A stretch of DNA of 64,000 nt from Bretschneidera sinensis (GCA_023935145.1 CM043698.1:13934001-13998000); one strand, 5' to 3'. Positions 1-12,648 are shown, counted from the first letter of the stretch. Program-made: numbers and translations. Notes: a model not told the origin generated them from the sequence alone.

Positions 1-210
1 GATTTTTGAAAATCTTGCAAACAATAGTTATTGCTCAAACATTATGCAGCGGACTGCCCCCACAACTAAATCAAGCAATTTATGAAGTCTCTTTAATAAT
101 GTCATGCAACCTTAGTAATGGCATTAAATATGATGTTTATTTAAACTTCAAGCAGCACGCCCATCATCATCTCATAACATAAGAAGTAACACCACAGAAA
201 GGCCACTTAC

Positions 211-2881
211 CTTCCAACAATAGATGATGTATACCTCTGCCCTGCGAGCATATACTCCACAATCATTGTAAATGCAACTGTAGTCCGCCTAAGGGTGGTG
301 TACATGGGAACATTTACCCCACGGACAGACTCCATAGTGGCTAGCTTTCAGGAGAAACAGTGGAACGGTAAATCGTTTACAACTATACTCGCAATTTATA
401 CACCAAAAAGATATGCTCGAGATTATATGATTATATAAATACCATGTAAAGCAAGTATGCTACTGCAAGAGGAAGTGTGTGGACTAATGTATTCAACGGC
501 ACAAAAGCTGTGGTGTTATCAGAAATAGTCAATGATTCACTGGCTGTAAAAGATATAACCTTCCAGCGTCTCAATGCATAGAGAAAAGAACATGAGCATA
601 TCATCTGCAGGGGAAAATATCAATGTATTTATAAACATTTTGAAAAAATAGATCATAATGCTTATCAACTGAACACATCCATTGGCATTCAAATTCTGAG
701 GCCAAACAGGACATTAAACATGAAAATATTACAAAATAAGGAATCCTAATGTGCACAAACATGCATAATGGTGTAGAAGGCATAACTGCAGAAGAATCCC
801 AAAATTATGAAAACACTGAAAAGAACATTAACATATCATCTGTTGGGAAAAAATATCAATGTATTTATAAAGATTTTGAAAAAAGATCATAATGCCACTC
901 GATTGAACACTTCCATTGGCATTTAAAATTGAGTGGCCAAACTGGACATTAAATGTGAAAATACTACAAAAATAAGGATTTCTGATATGCACAAATAGGC
1001 ATAATGGTGTAGAAGGCATAACTGCAGAAACATCCCAAAATTATGAAAAATTGACATCTTGCATAATCTGAAATGCTAAATCAATTATCTGGTTGAGTTT
1101 TATATTCAGAAGACATCACAATGTACATAATCCTGTAGAATTGGCAGGGATCAAATGAGTTGGGATAAAGACTTCGGACAAAGGCAGGGATCAAATGAGT
1201 TGGGATAAAGACTTCGGACGAAGGCAGGGATCAAATGAGTTGGGGTAAAGACTTTGATGAATGCACCTCAAACTTATACCAAGAGTTTAAGTAGTGACCT
1301 ACAGTAGCCAAGCCGAGCAAATTAAGCGACAAAAGAGGGTTAACAGTACGCAAACATCTAACTTGTATGGAAAATCAGTCATCGGGAAGACCACAAGAAG
1401 AAAATAAAAAATTGCTTAACGTGACAGTTATAGTTTGAAGTTAAAAATTAAGCTAAAAAGAGGGTTAACAGAACACAACTTAAACACCAAAGTATGAATC
1501 CAGTGCTGATTCCTTCAAATTAACTAGGTGAGTATCAACCTGAAAGAGTGTGATGACATTCGCACAGGGAAAGTTATATGAAGAAAGAGCTGCTTTGTTG
1601 AACAGCACCAGGAGAACTGCAAAGCACATAAAAAAAATATGAACGTTTATAACAAAGAAAAATTTAAAATTAGCATCATAAGTTTTCTTCTTTTTTCTTT
1701 TCTCCTTTTCCAGTGGACAAGTACGGCTTTACACACAAAAAATTTAGTTGCATAAACAAAGACCAATAATTATTAAAACAACTATTAAGAAAGGGTCTCT
1801 GAAAACTGTAGCACATTTCCAGTTTTCCACTTCCAGATTTGTATAAAATGAAACTCACCTTCCCTAGTCCTGGTTAGGGAATTTAGATAAGAATTATATA
1901 TTCACAAATATCAATAATTTCCCTTGGTGACGTACTTGCAAAGAGATGATCAATTATTGAGCTCAAGAGTACAGTTTAAGAACTGATTTGTCATCCAAAA
2001 ATTTGGGGATGCCAAAACCAAATAGATGGTCTCTTCCGACCAACAATAAACCAAATAGATGGTAGCTTCCGAACTACAATTATTCTAACTGCATTATCCC
2101 TTAGCTCTCTAAAATGCCATCATGTACAATGTGCAAGTAAATCAAAAGGGACAATATAATCATCAACTCGTGACATGCAACCTAATTTCTAGTGCAAAAT
2201 AACGCATGTTTTATAACACAACATGATTAAAGGAACCTAACAGCAAGATTTACGTTCTAACACCAAAACCAAAAAAGAGAAAATATAATCGATATTATTA
2301 ATATGAGTTCATGAGTGTTTATTGTATGTGTGCAGGCACAATTATATCATAACATTTTTTTTAATATTTATCTACAAAATCATAATCGATATTCTATGAT
2401 TTTGATACCAAAATAAATATCAATAACATGCAAATCAGAGAAGTAATCAAACTTCATAAATTGATAGATAACAAAGTAAGCTACACTGTCAAAGAAGAAA
2501 ATATAAAATTGGAACGTAAAAATCAGTAGATATTATACCGAAACTTCAAAGTAACAAAAACGATCAATTGATATTCACAAAGATACAAGGAATTGAGTTA
2601 CAGACGAATCGAAATTGGAAAACAAAAAAATGAATATAAACGAACAATTTCTTCCTCGAATATCAATTTTGAAAATGATACTAATATAGATTGCTATAAA
2701 AGTGTACGGCACCTGCACAGGACATGTAAGAGATTGCAGCATAGGCTCCTCGTTTGGTCATGGCGGATCCTCTAAATAGACTCTCATCACCTTTGGAGAC
2801 TCCATCTTTCTCTTTGTCTCTCGGGGGATCGGATACGGGCAGTATCAGATTCTTGAACGAACTCGAATGCGATAGAGACAT
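211..2881 (-). CDS. UTr7-like nucleotide-sugar transporter, N-terminal part (gene runs off left edge)
   Basis: Four coding exons join in phase: 2713-2881, 1540-1616, 443-604 and 211-344; a GT donor at 210 shows the gene continues past base 1. The product is a drug/metabolite-superfamily membrane carrier that exchanges a nucleotide sugar for NMP across the Golgi or ER membrane. Evidence is the first transmembrane stretch (SCAVLLVLFNKAALSSY), the FPCANVITLFQ segment, RRWKVISF, LPLAVAYLLYM, and the diagnostic MESVRGVNVPMYTTLRRTT block followed by FTMIVEYMLAGQRY. This pattern is known from Arabidopsis UTr7 (At4g31600) and animal SLC35D proteins. I chose the MSLSHSSSF start because the upstream in-frame Met gives a poor extension. 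Substrate (UDP-Glc, UDP-GlcNAc or other) is not readable from the sequence. Family assignment is firm; the exact orthologue is inferred. Confidence 0.88.
583..1049. repeat. Diverged tandem duplication of about 230 bp in transporter intron 2
   Basis: Copy 1 spans about 583-810 and copy 2 about 818-1049. Shared landmarks include atcaatgtatttataaa, ccattggcatt, gacattaaa and ataatggtgtagaaggcata. Copy 1 contains the real 3' splice site and first codons of exon 3 (acceptor just above 604). Copy 2 carries the same acceptor-like sequence at about 840, followed by a stop codon. Confidence 0.85.
1143..1257. repeat. Three tandem copies of a 40-bp unit in transporter intron 2
   Basis: The unit begins ggcagggatcaaatgagttg and recurs at 1143, 1183 and 1223. 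Copies 1 and 2 are almost identical; copy 3 diverges at its end. No coding role is visible. Confidence 0.9.
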
Positions 2882-4528
2882 CGCTACCTCAGCTCTCTCT
2901 CGCGTACAGACTAGGCCCTGTGAGTCTCTATGTGTTTGGAGAGTCTTCTTCACTCTTCAACGTTATCAAAACACGGGTTTTCTGCGCCAGGGAATTGAGC
3001 ACGCCGAGTTGAGTCAGAACTAGAACCGGTCCACAACTTGAATTACCAGGAAGGCAGGAAGTAGATGTTCCTCGTTCTATTGGTGGGCCTAAAAAACTAA
3101 ATGCCGTTTTCACTTCAGAAAGATGAAGTATGTGTCGTTTCATAAGCCATAACAAAGTGATAAAACACTCAAAGACCCTTTTAAATAATTATTTAAACTA
3201 AAAATCAACCAACTTATTTATCAATTCAAAAAATTCCAAAATATGAAATTTTTTATTCTAAAACTAGATGTGCAATAGGATCATTTCACGGTAGGAGTGT
3301 GAGTTATTTTGAGTTCAAATCATATTTGATTTCAGATCGTATCGAGTCACATGTCATATTTGTTCAGATCAAGTAATTCTGAATTTTTTGCAAGTTTGGA
3401 TTGACTCAGCAAATTTGCTCTTTTTCTATATTTTCTTTTCTCTAATTTCTAAAGAAATCATTTAAACTTCCATTTAAATTTAGATTGATTAACTATGCTA
3501 GGTTTTTATTTTATTTTTCAATGTAATTAAATTCACAAAAAATATGTTAGTAATTACTTTATATTAGATTAACTAATTCCATACTTTTTAAAGTATGTCG
3601 TGAGATTTTGAGTTTTATTACTATTTTTCTTGATGAGATATTAATGATAAAACTTTAAAAAGTGTTACTTCTAATCAAATTGGATTAATAATAATTAAAT
3701 ATATAGTTATAATGAATTAAAAAATATATTATTTACATATAATATGATTATACGAGTTACATGTCCATATTTATGAAAATTATTTGATGATGAATTTTCT
3801 ACATAATGCATCTAATATGTGAACGCAATGTTATGACTTACAGTTTTAGAATTTTGTCTTAAATGAATTTCATACAGTTGGTTCATGGAATTATTTTCAC
3901 TGGTAACCTCTCCTAACAAATTTTGGTGGTTAAGTTTCATATAATCACTTGATTTTATTTTATTTTTATGCTAATTAAAGGTAAAATTTTATTGAGACTT
4001 GTAAAACAATGCAAATTAATTAGTCTCCTCAATTTTTAATTTTAAGCTAAAAAAAATACTCATATTTTTGAATCATCCACAACACCATATGCAAAAGTTT
4101 TTTTTTTTTTTTTAAATTCACAGCATTAAATCGATATGTTATTGTGCACTGATAAAATGGAATCTATTAAAACCTCGCAAATTCAAAGTACCCCTATATT
4201 GTATGATAAAAAAAATAATTAATTTATTATTATATAATTATTTTGTCTTACAATTAATCAATTATCAACTCAATTAATAAGAAAATTATTTTTAATTTTT
4301 TTAAAAATTTATTGTTTTGAGTTTAAATTATTTCAAACAGTTTAAAATAAGATCGAATTTGACTGTTTTAAGTTTCGGATCAAATCAAGTTTGAATAGTG
4401 TCAAGTTTTTCGGTCATACTTCAATGTTATCAAACATGTTTTTTGGGTAGGAAATTAAACTCGTTGAGCTGAGTCGAAAGTGGGGTGCTCCACAACTTGA
4501 ATTGCCAGGAAGGCAACCAGACAAAAAG
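2882..4528. other. Transporter 5' region and AT-rich spacer with a duplicated segment
   Basis: The first part (2882 to about 3060) is probably 5' UTR and promoter of the minus-strand transporter. Bases 2956-3062 are repeated in diverged form at about 4418-4528; both contain gttatcaaa, ttgagtc-like and cacaacttgaatt-ccaggaaggca blocks. Between the copies is AT-rich DNA (about 3160-4400) with no gene that I can support. Confidence 0.6.
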
Positions 4529-5571
4529 TAGGGGCATGTTTGATAACAGTTTTCAGTTTTCAGTGTTCGAAAACTTTTTGAAAACAGTTTTTAGTTTTCA
4601 GTGTTCGAAAACATGTTTGGATAACAGTGTTCGAAAACATGTTTGGATAACAGTGTTCGAAAACTGTTTCCAAAACAGTTTTCAGTGAAATGTTGTTTGG
4701 ATAATCAGTGTTCGAAAACTATTTTGAAAATAAAAAACTGTTTGGATTACACTTTCTTGTAATTGTTTTCAGTTTTCAGTTTTCAGTGTTCAGTTTAAAT
4801 TTTAATATCTAAAATTGATTTTATTTATCATATTTACTAAATACAATTTTTTAAGCACACACCAAATACTTGGAAATAATTAATATTATTTTATTTTTAA
4901 AATGTTAGTATTTTTTATATATCATCAATCAAACATGACAACACTCTTCCTCTGGTCATGTTATGTCATGTTTGTTTGTTAAATAAATTCCTAAAAATTA
5001 AAATAAAAAAATACAATACAACTTTCACAATTTGATAAAATATAAACAACCAACCCATCAAGTACAATATTCAAGTTTGTTCAATATCTAAAAGATGACA
5101 TACTTTTCTTCTTAAAAATAAGATAATTGAAAACAACTTTAAAATACAATATTCATTGATCAAATACAACTTTGATAAATTGATAAATTGCAACCATAAC
5201 TTTCGAACATTGGTCAATAGCACTTCAATATCATAATCTTTGAACTTTTAAGTTTTTTTTTTACTTGAACTCCAACTTCCATTCAAATTTGAGCAAGGAA
5301 ACCAAGAGGAAGACCTCGGTTTTGAGCAAGGATGCTATCATATAGAGCCTAAATAGTTGAAAAAAATGACATATTTTCAAAAAGATTTAGAAGTCAAGTA
5401 GTGCAGAACAAATTTATGAATGAAATATTATAGGCAGCATTCACAATTCATTCGCAATTTCACATAAATCCGCTTATGTCAAAAGTGCATCACACAAATA
5501 CATACAGTAACATACTTTAACATTTCCATACACAACATTTCTGAGACTCGAAATTCCCTTTCTAGGAAGAG

Positions 5572-5811
5572 AATAGGAGCAACCAGGGACCAGATGTAGA
5601 GAGTTGTTGTTGCCCACCCAGTTAAAATCCGAACCCACGCAGATGCCCAACCTACATCAACCAACTTGCCACTCTCCCCAACTGAGGTTATTTGCAAATC
5701 CACAAACCTGCTAGTTATTTGCCCATTTTTGTCAAAACTTACCTGCACGGGGAGAACTTGGTGGGGAGAGAAGAGTTGTTCAAGATCCTGCTCGGACAGC
5801 AGAATAGACAA
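5572..5811 (-). pseudogene. Captured exon-like fragment of unknown origin
   Basis: An open minus-strand stretch starts after a good acceptor (TGTCAG at about 5812-5817). It reads as clean protein with sections such as LPVQVSFDKNGQITSRFVDL, VGESGKLVDVGWASAWVRIL and TGWATTTLYIWSLVAPILF, ending around LEREF. The last part looks like a membrane segment. Codon quality and the splice-like border suggest a former exon of a real plant gene rather than chance. I do not recognise the family. It lies inside the transposon, in the same orientation as the protease fragment, so it is most likely captured. A plastid membrane protein is possible but is a guess. Confidence 0.45.
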
Positions 5812-6138
5812 CTGACAGAACAGTTGTAAGCAGACCCAAGGTCATGGTGCCTGTCGAAACGGCTTTAGAATGCTTGTGAAGACTATTGCATTCATAATCC
5901 CTACGTTCACTTGCAAGACCATGTCACGTTATTGTAAACTTCCTCTGGGTAAAGAAACTCTCCTAGCAGTGGTTAATGGGGGTTGTCTTATTTCAAGGGA
6001 AAAATAGGGCATGACATTAATAGTAATGTAGAAGTCCCTAAACAAAGAAACAAACACAGAATTATTTATTTTGTCAAGAATACGTATTCAGATCATGAAA
6101 ACTCTTTGGTGAAACAAACAAACAGAATGAAAAATTAC

Positions 6139-6528
6139 CTGTCTGAGTAAATATGGCTATGATAATCTTAATTAAATTTCCTTTGGAATCCAGCAGAGGA
6201 CCTCCACTGCAATAATTGCATAAAACAATAAAGCAGCTAGCGTGGTAGTAGTTATAATGCACAGATAATATTAATAATAACGTTCAACAATGATTGCAAG
6301 AAGAGAGATTGATTATAGAATGAAAGCTCCTAGATGTAGGAGAGGAAGAAGTATAGAAAGTGATGATTTTAATAATTCATAGATTAGAACAAATCTCGAA
6401 CTAACCTATTTACAGGATTGATGGTTGCATCTGTTTGAATACCACTACCAATTGTGATTCCCATTTGACTAAAAATGTCTCGTTTCAATCCACTAATAAC
6501 CCCAGCAGTTAGTGTATGAACAACACAA
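6139..6528 (-). pseudogene. DEG8-like Do/HtrA protease fragment (two exons)
   Basis: Exon 6406-6528 encodes HTLTAGVISGLKRDIFSQMG and then IQTDATINPVN. Exon 6139-6206 continues in phase with SGGPLLDSKGN and AIFTQTG. This is the active-site region of the chloroplast thylakoid-lumen serine protease DEG8 (family S1C), which degrades damaged photosystem II D1 protein together with DEG5. The catalytic Ser codon is rebuilt correctly across the intron, but the preceding conserved Gly is Val and the GINT segment after LLDSKGNL has become KIII. The His and Asp domains upstream and the PDZ domain downstream are missing. Introns are kept, so this is a DNA-level copy, not a retrocopy. It is a dead fragment inside the transposon. 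Confidence 0.82.
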
Positions 6529-8199
6529 CTAAAAATAACAGCCAAACACTGCCTAAATATATGGATTAGTCCAACAATAAAAGATCAAGCTTGTAAACCT
6601 CGTCAATCAGACAGTGTATTAACTGAGATCTAAGTACACATAGACACACAAATAAACCTATGCACTTTGCATCCTATACAAACAGACAGCAAACAACTTC
6701 TGTCCTATTAAAACACTCAAGAATTAGAATTAAATTTGAGTAACTAACAAAAAATGAAATCTAACATTTAACAACCCCTAAGAGAGAAAACAAGGCACTC
6801 ATGCTAGAACACGTTATACCATTATCACAACTATCATCCAAAAAGAGCTCTAAAAAATGCTGCATCCAAACTAAAGAATATTCTCAACAATCCTCTAGAG
6901 ACAAACCTGCGAATGGAGTACAGTTTGGTATTGTTCTAACCTTTTATTTGTATGAGAGGTATTACCAATATGTCATCTACTTCTACTCATTTTAATTTAG
7001 ATAAAATTCTAAGTAATTGGCACTGAATATCTCTGCTCTAGCCACTGTATTTCAGAAGCCTTGTACATCTAAACTACCTAGCTAACTTCAAAGTTTGGCT
7101 AAAAGTTGACATTTAGCCTCAGCTACCTCAAGTAATCAAAATGAACTTATCAAAAAAAAAAGTTATCAAAATGAACTTTGATTTGAGCTATTCAGAACAC
7201 TTGAGCAATCCTACGTGACAATGGACATTATAAGGGGCAATGTCTGGTAAAAATAAAAAATTGGGGCAATACTCAAAATTTACAGAACCCAAGTCATTTT
7301 GGTAGTTAATAGAAAACAACAACCAAATAACCCGATCCCCAAGTGAGATATGTGTGCATCCAACACACATTCTTAGAAAAGTTTCATCAGTAGCCTCAAG
7401 AAATTTTGCACTTTCTCAGTGGATTTTTTCCCCCAAAATTCACGGGAAGTGCTTTTACCAAGATTCTCAATTCTATTTTGCATGTCAACCAGGCCATTCA
7501 ATCCCCAAGCTGTTTCCAACTAGTGCTATAACATACAAATAATGCATTAACCTAACAACAACGTTAAAAAATCACATGGATGCTCAAGTATAATACCATT
7601 CATTCTTATCAAGTATACAGCTAGGGAATGGCAACAGATACATCATAAAAAAAAATTGATTAAAACTAACAAAAGCATTAACCTAACAACAGCACAGGCA
7701 ACTCTCAGCAAATCACATGCATGCTCAATTTCCTCACTGTAACTAGGTATTAGCAAACCAAAAACCAAAGAAACTATTCAACAAAGAAAACCCGAAATAT
7801 AAACCCAGAACAATCATACATAAAAAACCTAAAATCTCCAAAAATTAAGGTAAAAAGAGAAAAAAAAAAAGAAAATAGGAAAAGTTACTCACATGTAGGA
7901 AACACTAATTGTCCTTGCTAGTTGTGCTGCTGTTGCTGTTGTTGACTGTGCGGCTACTTATAGTGGAGGCGGACCTAGCAATGGTGAGGTCGCAAAGAGG
8001 GGGAGCGAGAGGAAACAAGAAATTTAAGGGAAATCCCCAATAAGAGAGAATCGAAAATTTGAGGGAAAATTGAAAGCAAAACCCCAAAAAAACGAGAGAC
8101 CCAAAAAGTTGAGGGAAATTCCCAACAAAAATCCCAAAATTTGTAACTAGAAATAGAAAAATCATATGGAAAGACAAAGAAAATAAAACTTACCAGAAA

Positions 8200-8376
8200 A
8201 GTCGCGATCTGGGGGAGTGACAGCGCCGGGTCATACCAGAGAGGAAGATGAAGGAGTGATGGCGGTGAGAGAGAGGGAAGAAAGTGAGGAAGAAGTTGCG
8301 ATTGGGGGGAGTGACGACGGCAGGTCGCAGTAGAGAAGAAGACGAAGGATGACGGCCGTGAGAGAGAAATGGATGA
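8200..8376. repeat. Tandem duplication of about 96 bp near the right end of the transposon
   Basis: Copy 1 (about 8200-8281) and copy 2 (about 8296-8376) share gtcgcgatctgggggagtga / gttgcgattggggggagtga, then gagaggaagatgaagga / gagaagaagacgaagga and ggcggtgagagaga / ggccgtgagagaga. GC-richer and purine-rich compared with its surroundings. On the minus strand it is open but of very low complexity (Ser/Leu), so I do not call it a gene. Confidence 0.75.
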
Positions 8377-8662
8377 GGAGACGGGATCTGTGTGTGAGAA
8401 GAGGAAGAACGAAGAACGAAACAGAGGAGAAGGGAGAACAGAAAATTGAACTCGTGAAAGTGAAAACTGGACAGTGTTTTAAGAGTGAAAACTCCAAATT
8501 GGAGTGTTCAAAAATCAGTGTTTGAACAGCCATTTTTACAAAACTCTGTTTAAACACTGGTTTTGAACACTGTTGGCCAAACAATCACACTAATGTTTGA
8601 ATAGCATTTTCAGTGTTTGAACACTGAAAAAGGTTTTTGAAAACCCTCCCCAAACAAGCCCT

Positions 8663-9638
8663 ACATGTTTCGTCATTCTAAATTCTAATTTGGGTTTTTT
8701 TTTTTAATGTGTGCCTTAAGGAGACATATTAAATTGCTTTAATTACCAACCCAACTCTCTCCGCTTTTTTGGATTTTTAATTTAATAAATAAGTTATGAT
8801 CTAATCATTTACCATGGTTAAACTGATTCTAACTTAATTAAAAATATATATTTTAAATAAAAAATTATTTAAATTAACTTTTTGTTGTCAACACAGTAAA
8901 AAAATATTCAAATTTTGTCCTACTTTTATGCTTGTTTGGTCTCTGCTTCATCTAATTTCATGTGGAGAATAACAAAACTCCATTTAAAATTCGTTCAAAA
9001 TATAAGCTATAGTACATAAGATATTAAAATTACTATAGTAGAGAATTTAATCACCAAAGAATTGTAGTTGAATTATTTCCACACAGTAACTTAAATCTAC
9101 CTTCTTGACTAAAAAAAAGGGAAGGAAAATAAAAACAAGAGATCAAGTAAGGGAAAGCTAAAAAAGCCTACCGTACAAGTTTCTTTTACATTCAAAATAT
9201 GAAAGATCAAAATTGAAAACTCGCAATTAAGTCTTATTTTGTTGAGTCGTTTGGGTCTTATTTTGTTGAGTTATTTGATAGCTAGGTTGACCGTCTATTT
9301 TTAAAAATTAGTAATTATAAAAAAAACTGAATAGACTTTAGTAATAAAAAATTTAGAAAGAAGAATTTTGCATATCAAAAATAATTTGTGACTCTTATTT
9401 ATAGTGAAAGGAGATTGATTATGACTAAAAATTTAATTAATATTAAACAATTTGAATCGTCGATTATAAATTCATTTTGAGATGTATAACTATCATTTTA
9501 TCTCTCGTCAGAGACAATGGTCCCAGTCTTTTGACGGAGATTATGGTCTCAATTCCTCGTGACGATAGTCCCAGTCTCTTATATGAGACCGTAGTCCTTG
9601 TCCCTCCAATAAAGACTCCTTGTCCCTCCAATAAAGAC
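8663..9638. other. Geneless AT-rich spacer
   Basis: No coding region or RNA gene seen. The right flank of the transposon (8663 to about 8690) still resembles 3064-3090. A small purine/pyrimidine-rich cluster at 9500-9638 repeats ggtcccag / gtcccagtct and a 24-bp ccttgtccctccaataaaga unit twice. Confidence 0.6.
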
Positions 9639-10573
9639 TATTAGCACTCCCTCAATTAGTTTTCACAATGACATTGACAAAATATCCTTTGAGTTTAACC
9701 AAAGATCAAACTCTTTGATTTTGTTGAACCCTTTTTCCTCCCTTTCGCTTTCTTTTCTTCCACTACCACACACCTATTCGGTCGCCAATCCCATCGACTA
9801 CTATTGCAAACGCTACTAGTGTAAGAGAAAAAAAAAACATCTTATTCTCTCCATCAAACGAGGTCCAAAAAAGTGTTTAGTGCTTTTAGATATAGAAAAT
9901 TTTAATATTTATTTTTTATATTTTCTTTAATAATTTAGATATTTTATTACGATTTGAAAAAATAACATTTTTTTTCAAACATTATGTTAAAAATGTTCAA
10001 ATTATTAAAAAAATATTATAAAAAATAAAAAAAAATTTATCACAATTTAACACACGAAATTATCCTCCACACTCCACAACGTCACGACGAGACTTAGAAG
10101 CGCCATATGACATTTTCTATCTCTTCACCACACGTTCTTGGCGTAATATTTATCTGTTTTATTTTTTAATTAAAATTTTCTCACTTTTTCTAAAGTAAAT
10201 AAAACTTTGAGAAAAAGCAATGCCCAACAAATTACCTTATCTGCATATTTGCTCTTTATCTCTTAATTCTTCAATTTGATACACCAATGTTGAACACTGT
10301 CCAAGATGGTTTTGAGTGCAAAATTCCTTTTTAAGCCCTTAATTTTGAAGTGTTGTTGGATTTGGAACTTTCAACATACCAAATGTTGTACTGAAGATAT
10401 TTTCCAAATAATGCATAAAAGTATGATCTCAGTGAATGAATCTGATTTTGTTAAGAAGACACTTTGCTGCACTTTTCTCTGGTGAAGAATGACACCCAGT
10501 TTTGGATTTGAATGGAATATGGACATTTTTGTCAATTGAAGGAGTGTCAAAAGTCATTACGGGAGTGCCAATA
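9639..10573. mobile_element. Inverted-repeat element without transposase (935 bp)
   Basis: The left end reads TATTAGCACTCCC and the right end, on the minus strand, TATTGGCACTCCC. A second matching block, ATTGACAAAATATCC / ATTGACAAAAATGTCC, lies about 30 bp inside each end. There is no open frame of note. The terminal TA may be a target duplication or part of the repeat; no longer duplication is visible. MULE- or MITE-like, superfamily uncertain. Confidence 0.6.
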
Positions 10574-12648
10574 TCGTTTCTCTTTGTTTTATACTTTTAT
10601 TTATGAAGACTAATGTTTCTTTTATAAACAAACTTGTACATAAATTACAGAATTTGCATTTAAAATTTGTTTGGAATAGCTTATAAACTGGTCAACCATA
10701 TTATTAGATGTGTATTTTTTAAAAATTAATCATATTTGTTCCATTAAAATTGTATATTTTTTCTTCTTCTTATAATCATTAAAACTGTATAAATTTAAGT
10801 AGCTTTAAGCTGCTTAAATTAATAATTTGAGAACATGGAGGTTCCCAACTTTAGAATTTACAACTTGGACCTTTGACCGTGGAAAAGACTAACACACCCT
10901 TGGCTATTTACATAAATTCTAACCCTTATCTTCATTTTTTTTCGAAAGGGTAAATTATAAATTTATTCTTGAATTTTAGTTTCAATTACAATTCACTCTT
11001 CTAGCTTGCAAATTAAACAATTCATTCCAACCACCAGATGTCTATCAAGTGAAAATATATTTTTTTAAAGAATAGTTAAAATCAACTCAATTACGATGTT
11101 TTTTTTGTTTTCTAAATAAAATAATAATTGAATTCATGGAACAGAAAATAACAAATCAATTGTCCACTTTTATGCCCAATTAACCTTAGATTAACGAGGA
11201 TATAGCCAACTAACCTTAGATTTGAGAACACATAAACCAAAAGAAAATGATTTTGTTTGTGCTTTCCTCAGCGAAATGACTTTTATGGGGTTTGTTGCAA
11301 AATTAAGCAAACTAATGATGGAAATCATGAACAAGAATTACGAAATGAACTTTTAATCTTTGACTTTGAATTAAATAGGAACGATCCTTTCACACAACCC
11401 ATTAAAATTGGTGGGTCTCCCCCCTCCTAAATTTGTAGTAGTAGTAGTACATTTGTTGAGGAAACATATCATTAGATGCTTCATTAATTTGATCAAAGAC
11501 TATATAAGCAGGCTTGTCAGAACCAGAATCCAAAGCGGCCAGAAATCAGATGGCCCTACGAGTAAAGGGGTACTGACCCTAAAGGAAAAAGCAAAAAAAA
11601 AAAAATGTACCCTTCAAGCTGTGACCGGTGACCCAACTCCCTCACGTGTGCCTCTTTAGATATATCAACTTAGCAACGGAAATTGGGGACATTTACCATC
11701 AATGTTCCCAAACACATGAGATGGCGCAAAATTGCTAAGTAGTTCTTTGAATGTGTCTCAAATCTGTCAAAGAGTTTCTTATCCTTTTTAAGGTAAAGAG
11801 AAAAGAAAAAGGCTCGTTAATATTTCACGGGATGCTTTGAAATTTGATCCCTATTATGGAGGAGTGGGGGACCTCTCTAAGGTAAGAACATGATTTGGGG
11901 CACATAAGAATCCCACATGCAACAAGTAGGTTGAAATTGAATGTCTTGTTGATACTTCAATTTGGTCTAATTACTTTTTTTTCTTTCAAAGAATGCGTGA
12001 CATGTGTACTGTTGACAATAACTACTCGTCCTTAAACCATGTGGGTGGCCTATAAGTGGCGAAGCATCTGGCGTGCTTGATCACTATCCACTTGCTTCAA
12101 ATTTCTAACCTCTCTTGTGTCCTGTTAAGTGGCGTTCTACCAAATTGGTCACAGTTCCCACCCTGGCCACCACGCACACGAGCACCATCCAGGACTGGCT
12201 GATCATATATATAATTATATAAAGAAATCGATAGCTGATTTGAATGTGTAGCAAAACTGATCGAACCCACACTGGACACGGCTCTATGGGGCTAACCATG
12301 TCATGCATTAAGCATTCCCACACCCTGTCCCTCACGTGAACTTCACGAGGGTACCCCTTCCATGTTCCAAACAACAGTCCCCTATACGGCGATCGAATAC
12401 TGTAGTCAGAACCCTACCACACAATCTTTTCTTTTGTAAAGAAGAAACAGAAACACAAACCAAACCTATGATTTGTTTTTGGGTTGGTTTGTCTTTTAAG
12501 TTCAATCTCTTTCTCTCTCCTATTATTGGTTTTCAAGTGTGGAACTAAACTCGATCCGACAAGAAGAATCGTTAATCGGTTATTATTTCAATCGGAAATA
12601 CGGAAAAAAGTATTAAATTAGTAGTATATCAAATCAAATACTATGAAT

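Larger units (their letters stand above)
4529..8662. mobile_element. Non-autonomous TIR DNA transposon (hAT- or PIF/Harbinger-like) carrying gene fragments
   Basis: The left end reads TAGGGGCATGTTTG. The right end, read inward on the minus strand, gives TAGGGCTTGTTTG. Next to the left end are five copies of GTGTTCGAAAAC within about 150 bp; the right end has several GTGTTTGAAC-type copies, many of them paired palindromically. Such subterminal repeats are typical of hAT elements, but TGTTTG ends also occur in PIF/Harbinger. No transposase is visible in the 4.1 kb. The flanks match the DNA at 2956-3080, which lacks the element, so the boundaries are supported by a paralogous empty site. No 8-bp target duplication is left; only TA is shared at both edges. 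The superfamily is therefore unresolved. Confidence 0.7.

Noticed and set aside
3160..4410. MITE spanning the AT-rich block between the duplicated upstream segments
   Set aside because: Both ends contain ttgagttcaaatc / tcaagtttg-like text, but I could not align convincing inverted ends.
8231..8584. 117-aa open minus-strand frame at the right end of the transposon
   Set aside because: It spans a tandem duplication and the subterminal repeats; composition is low-complexity Ser/Leu.
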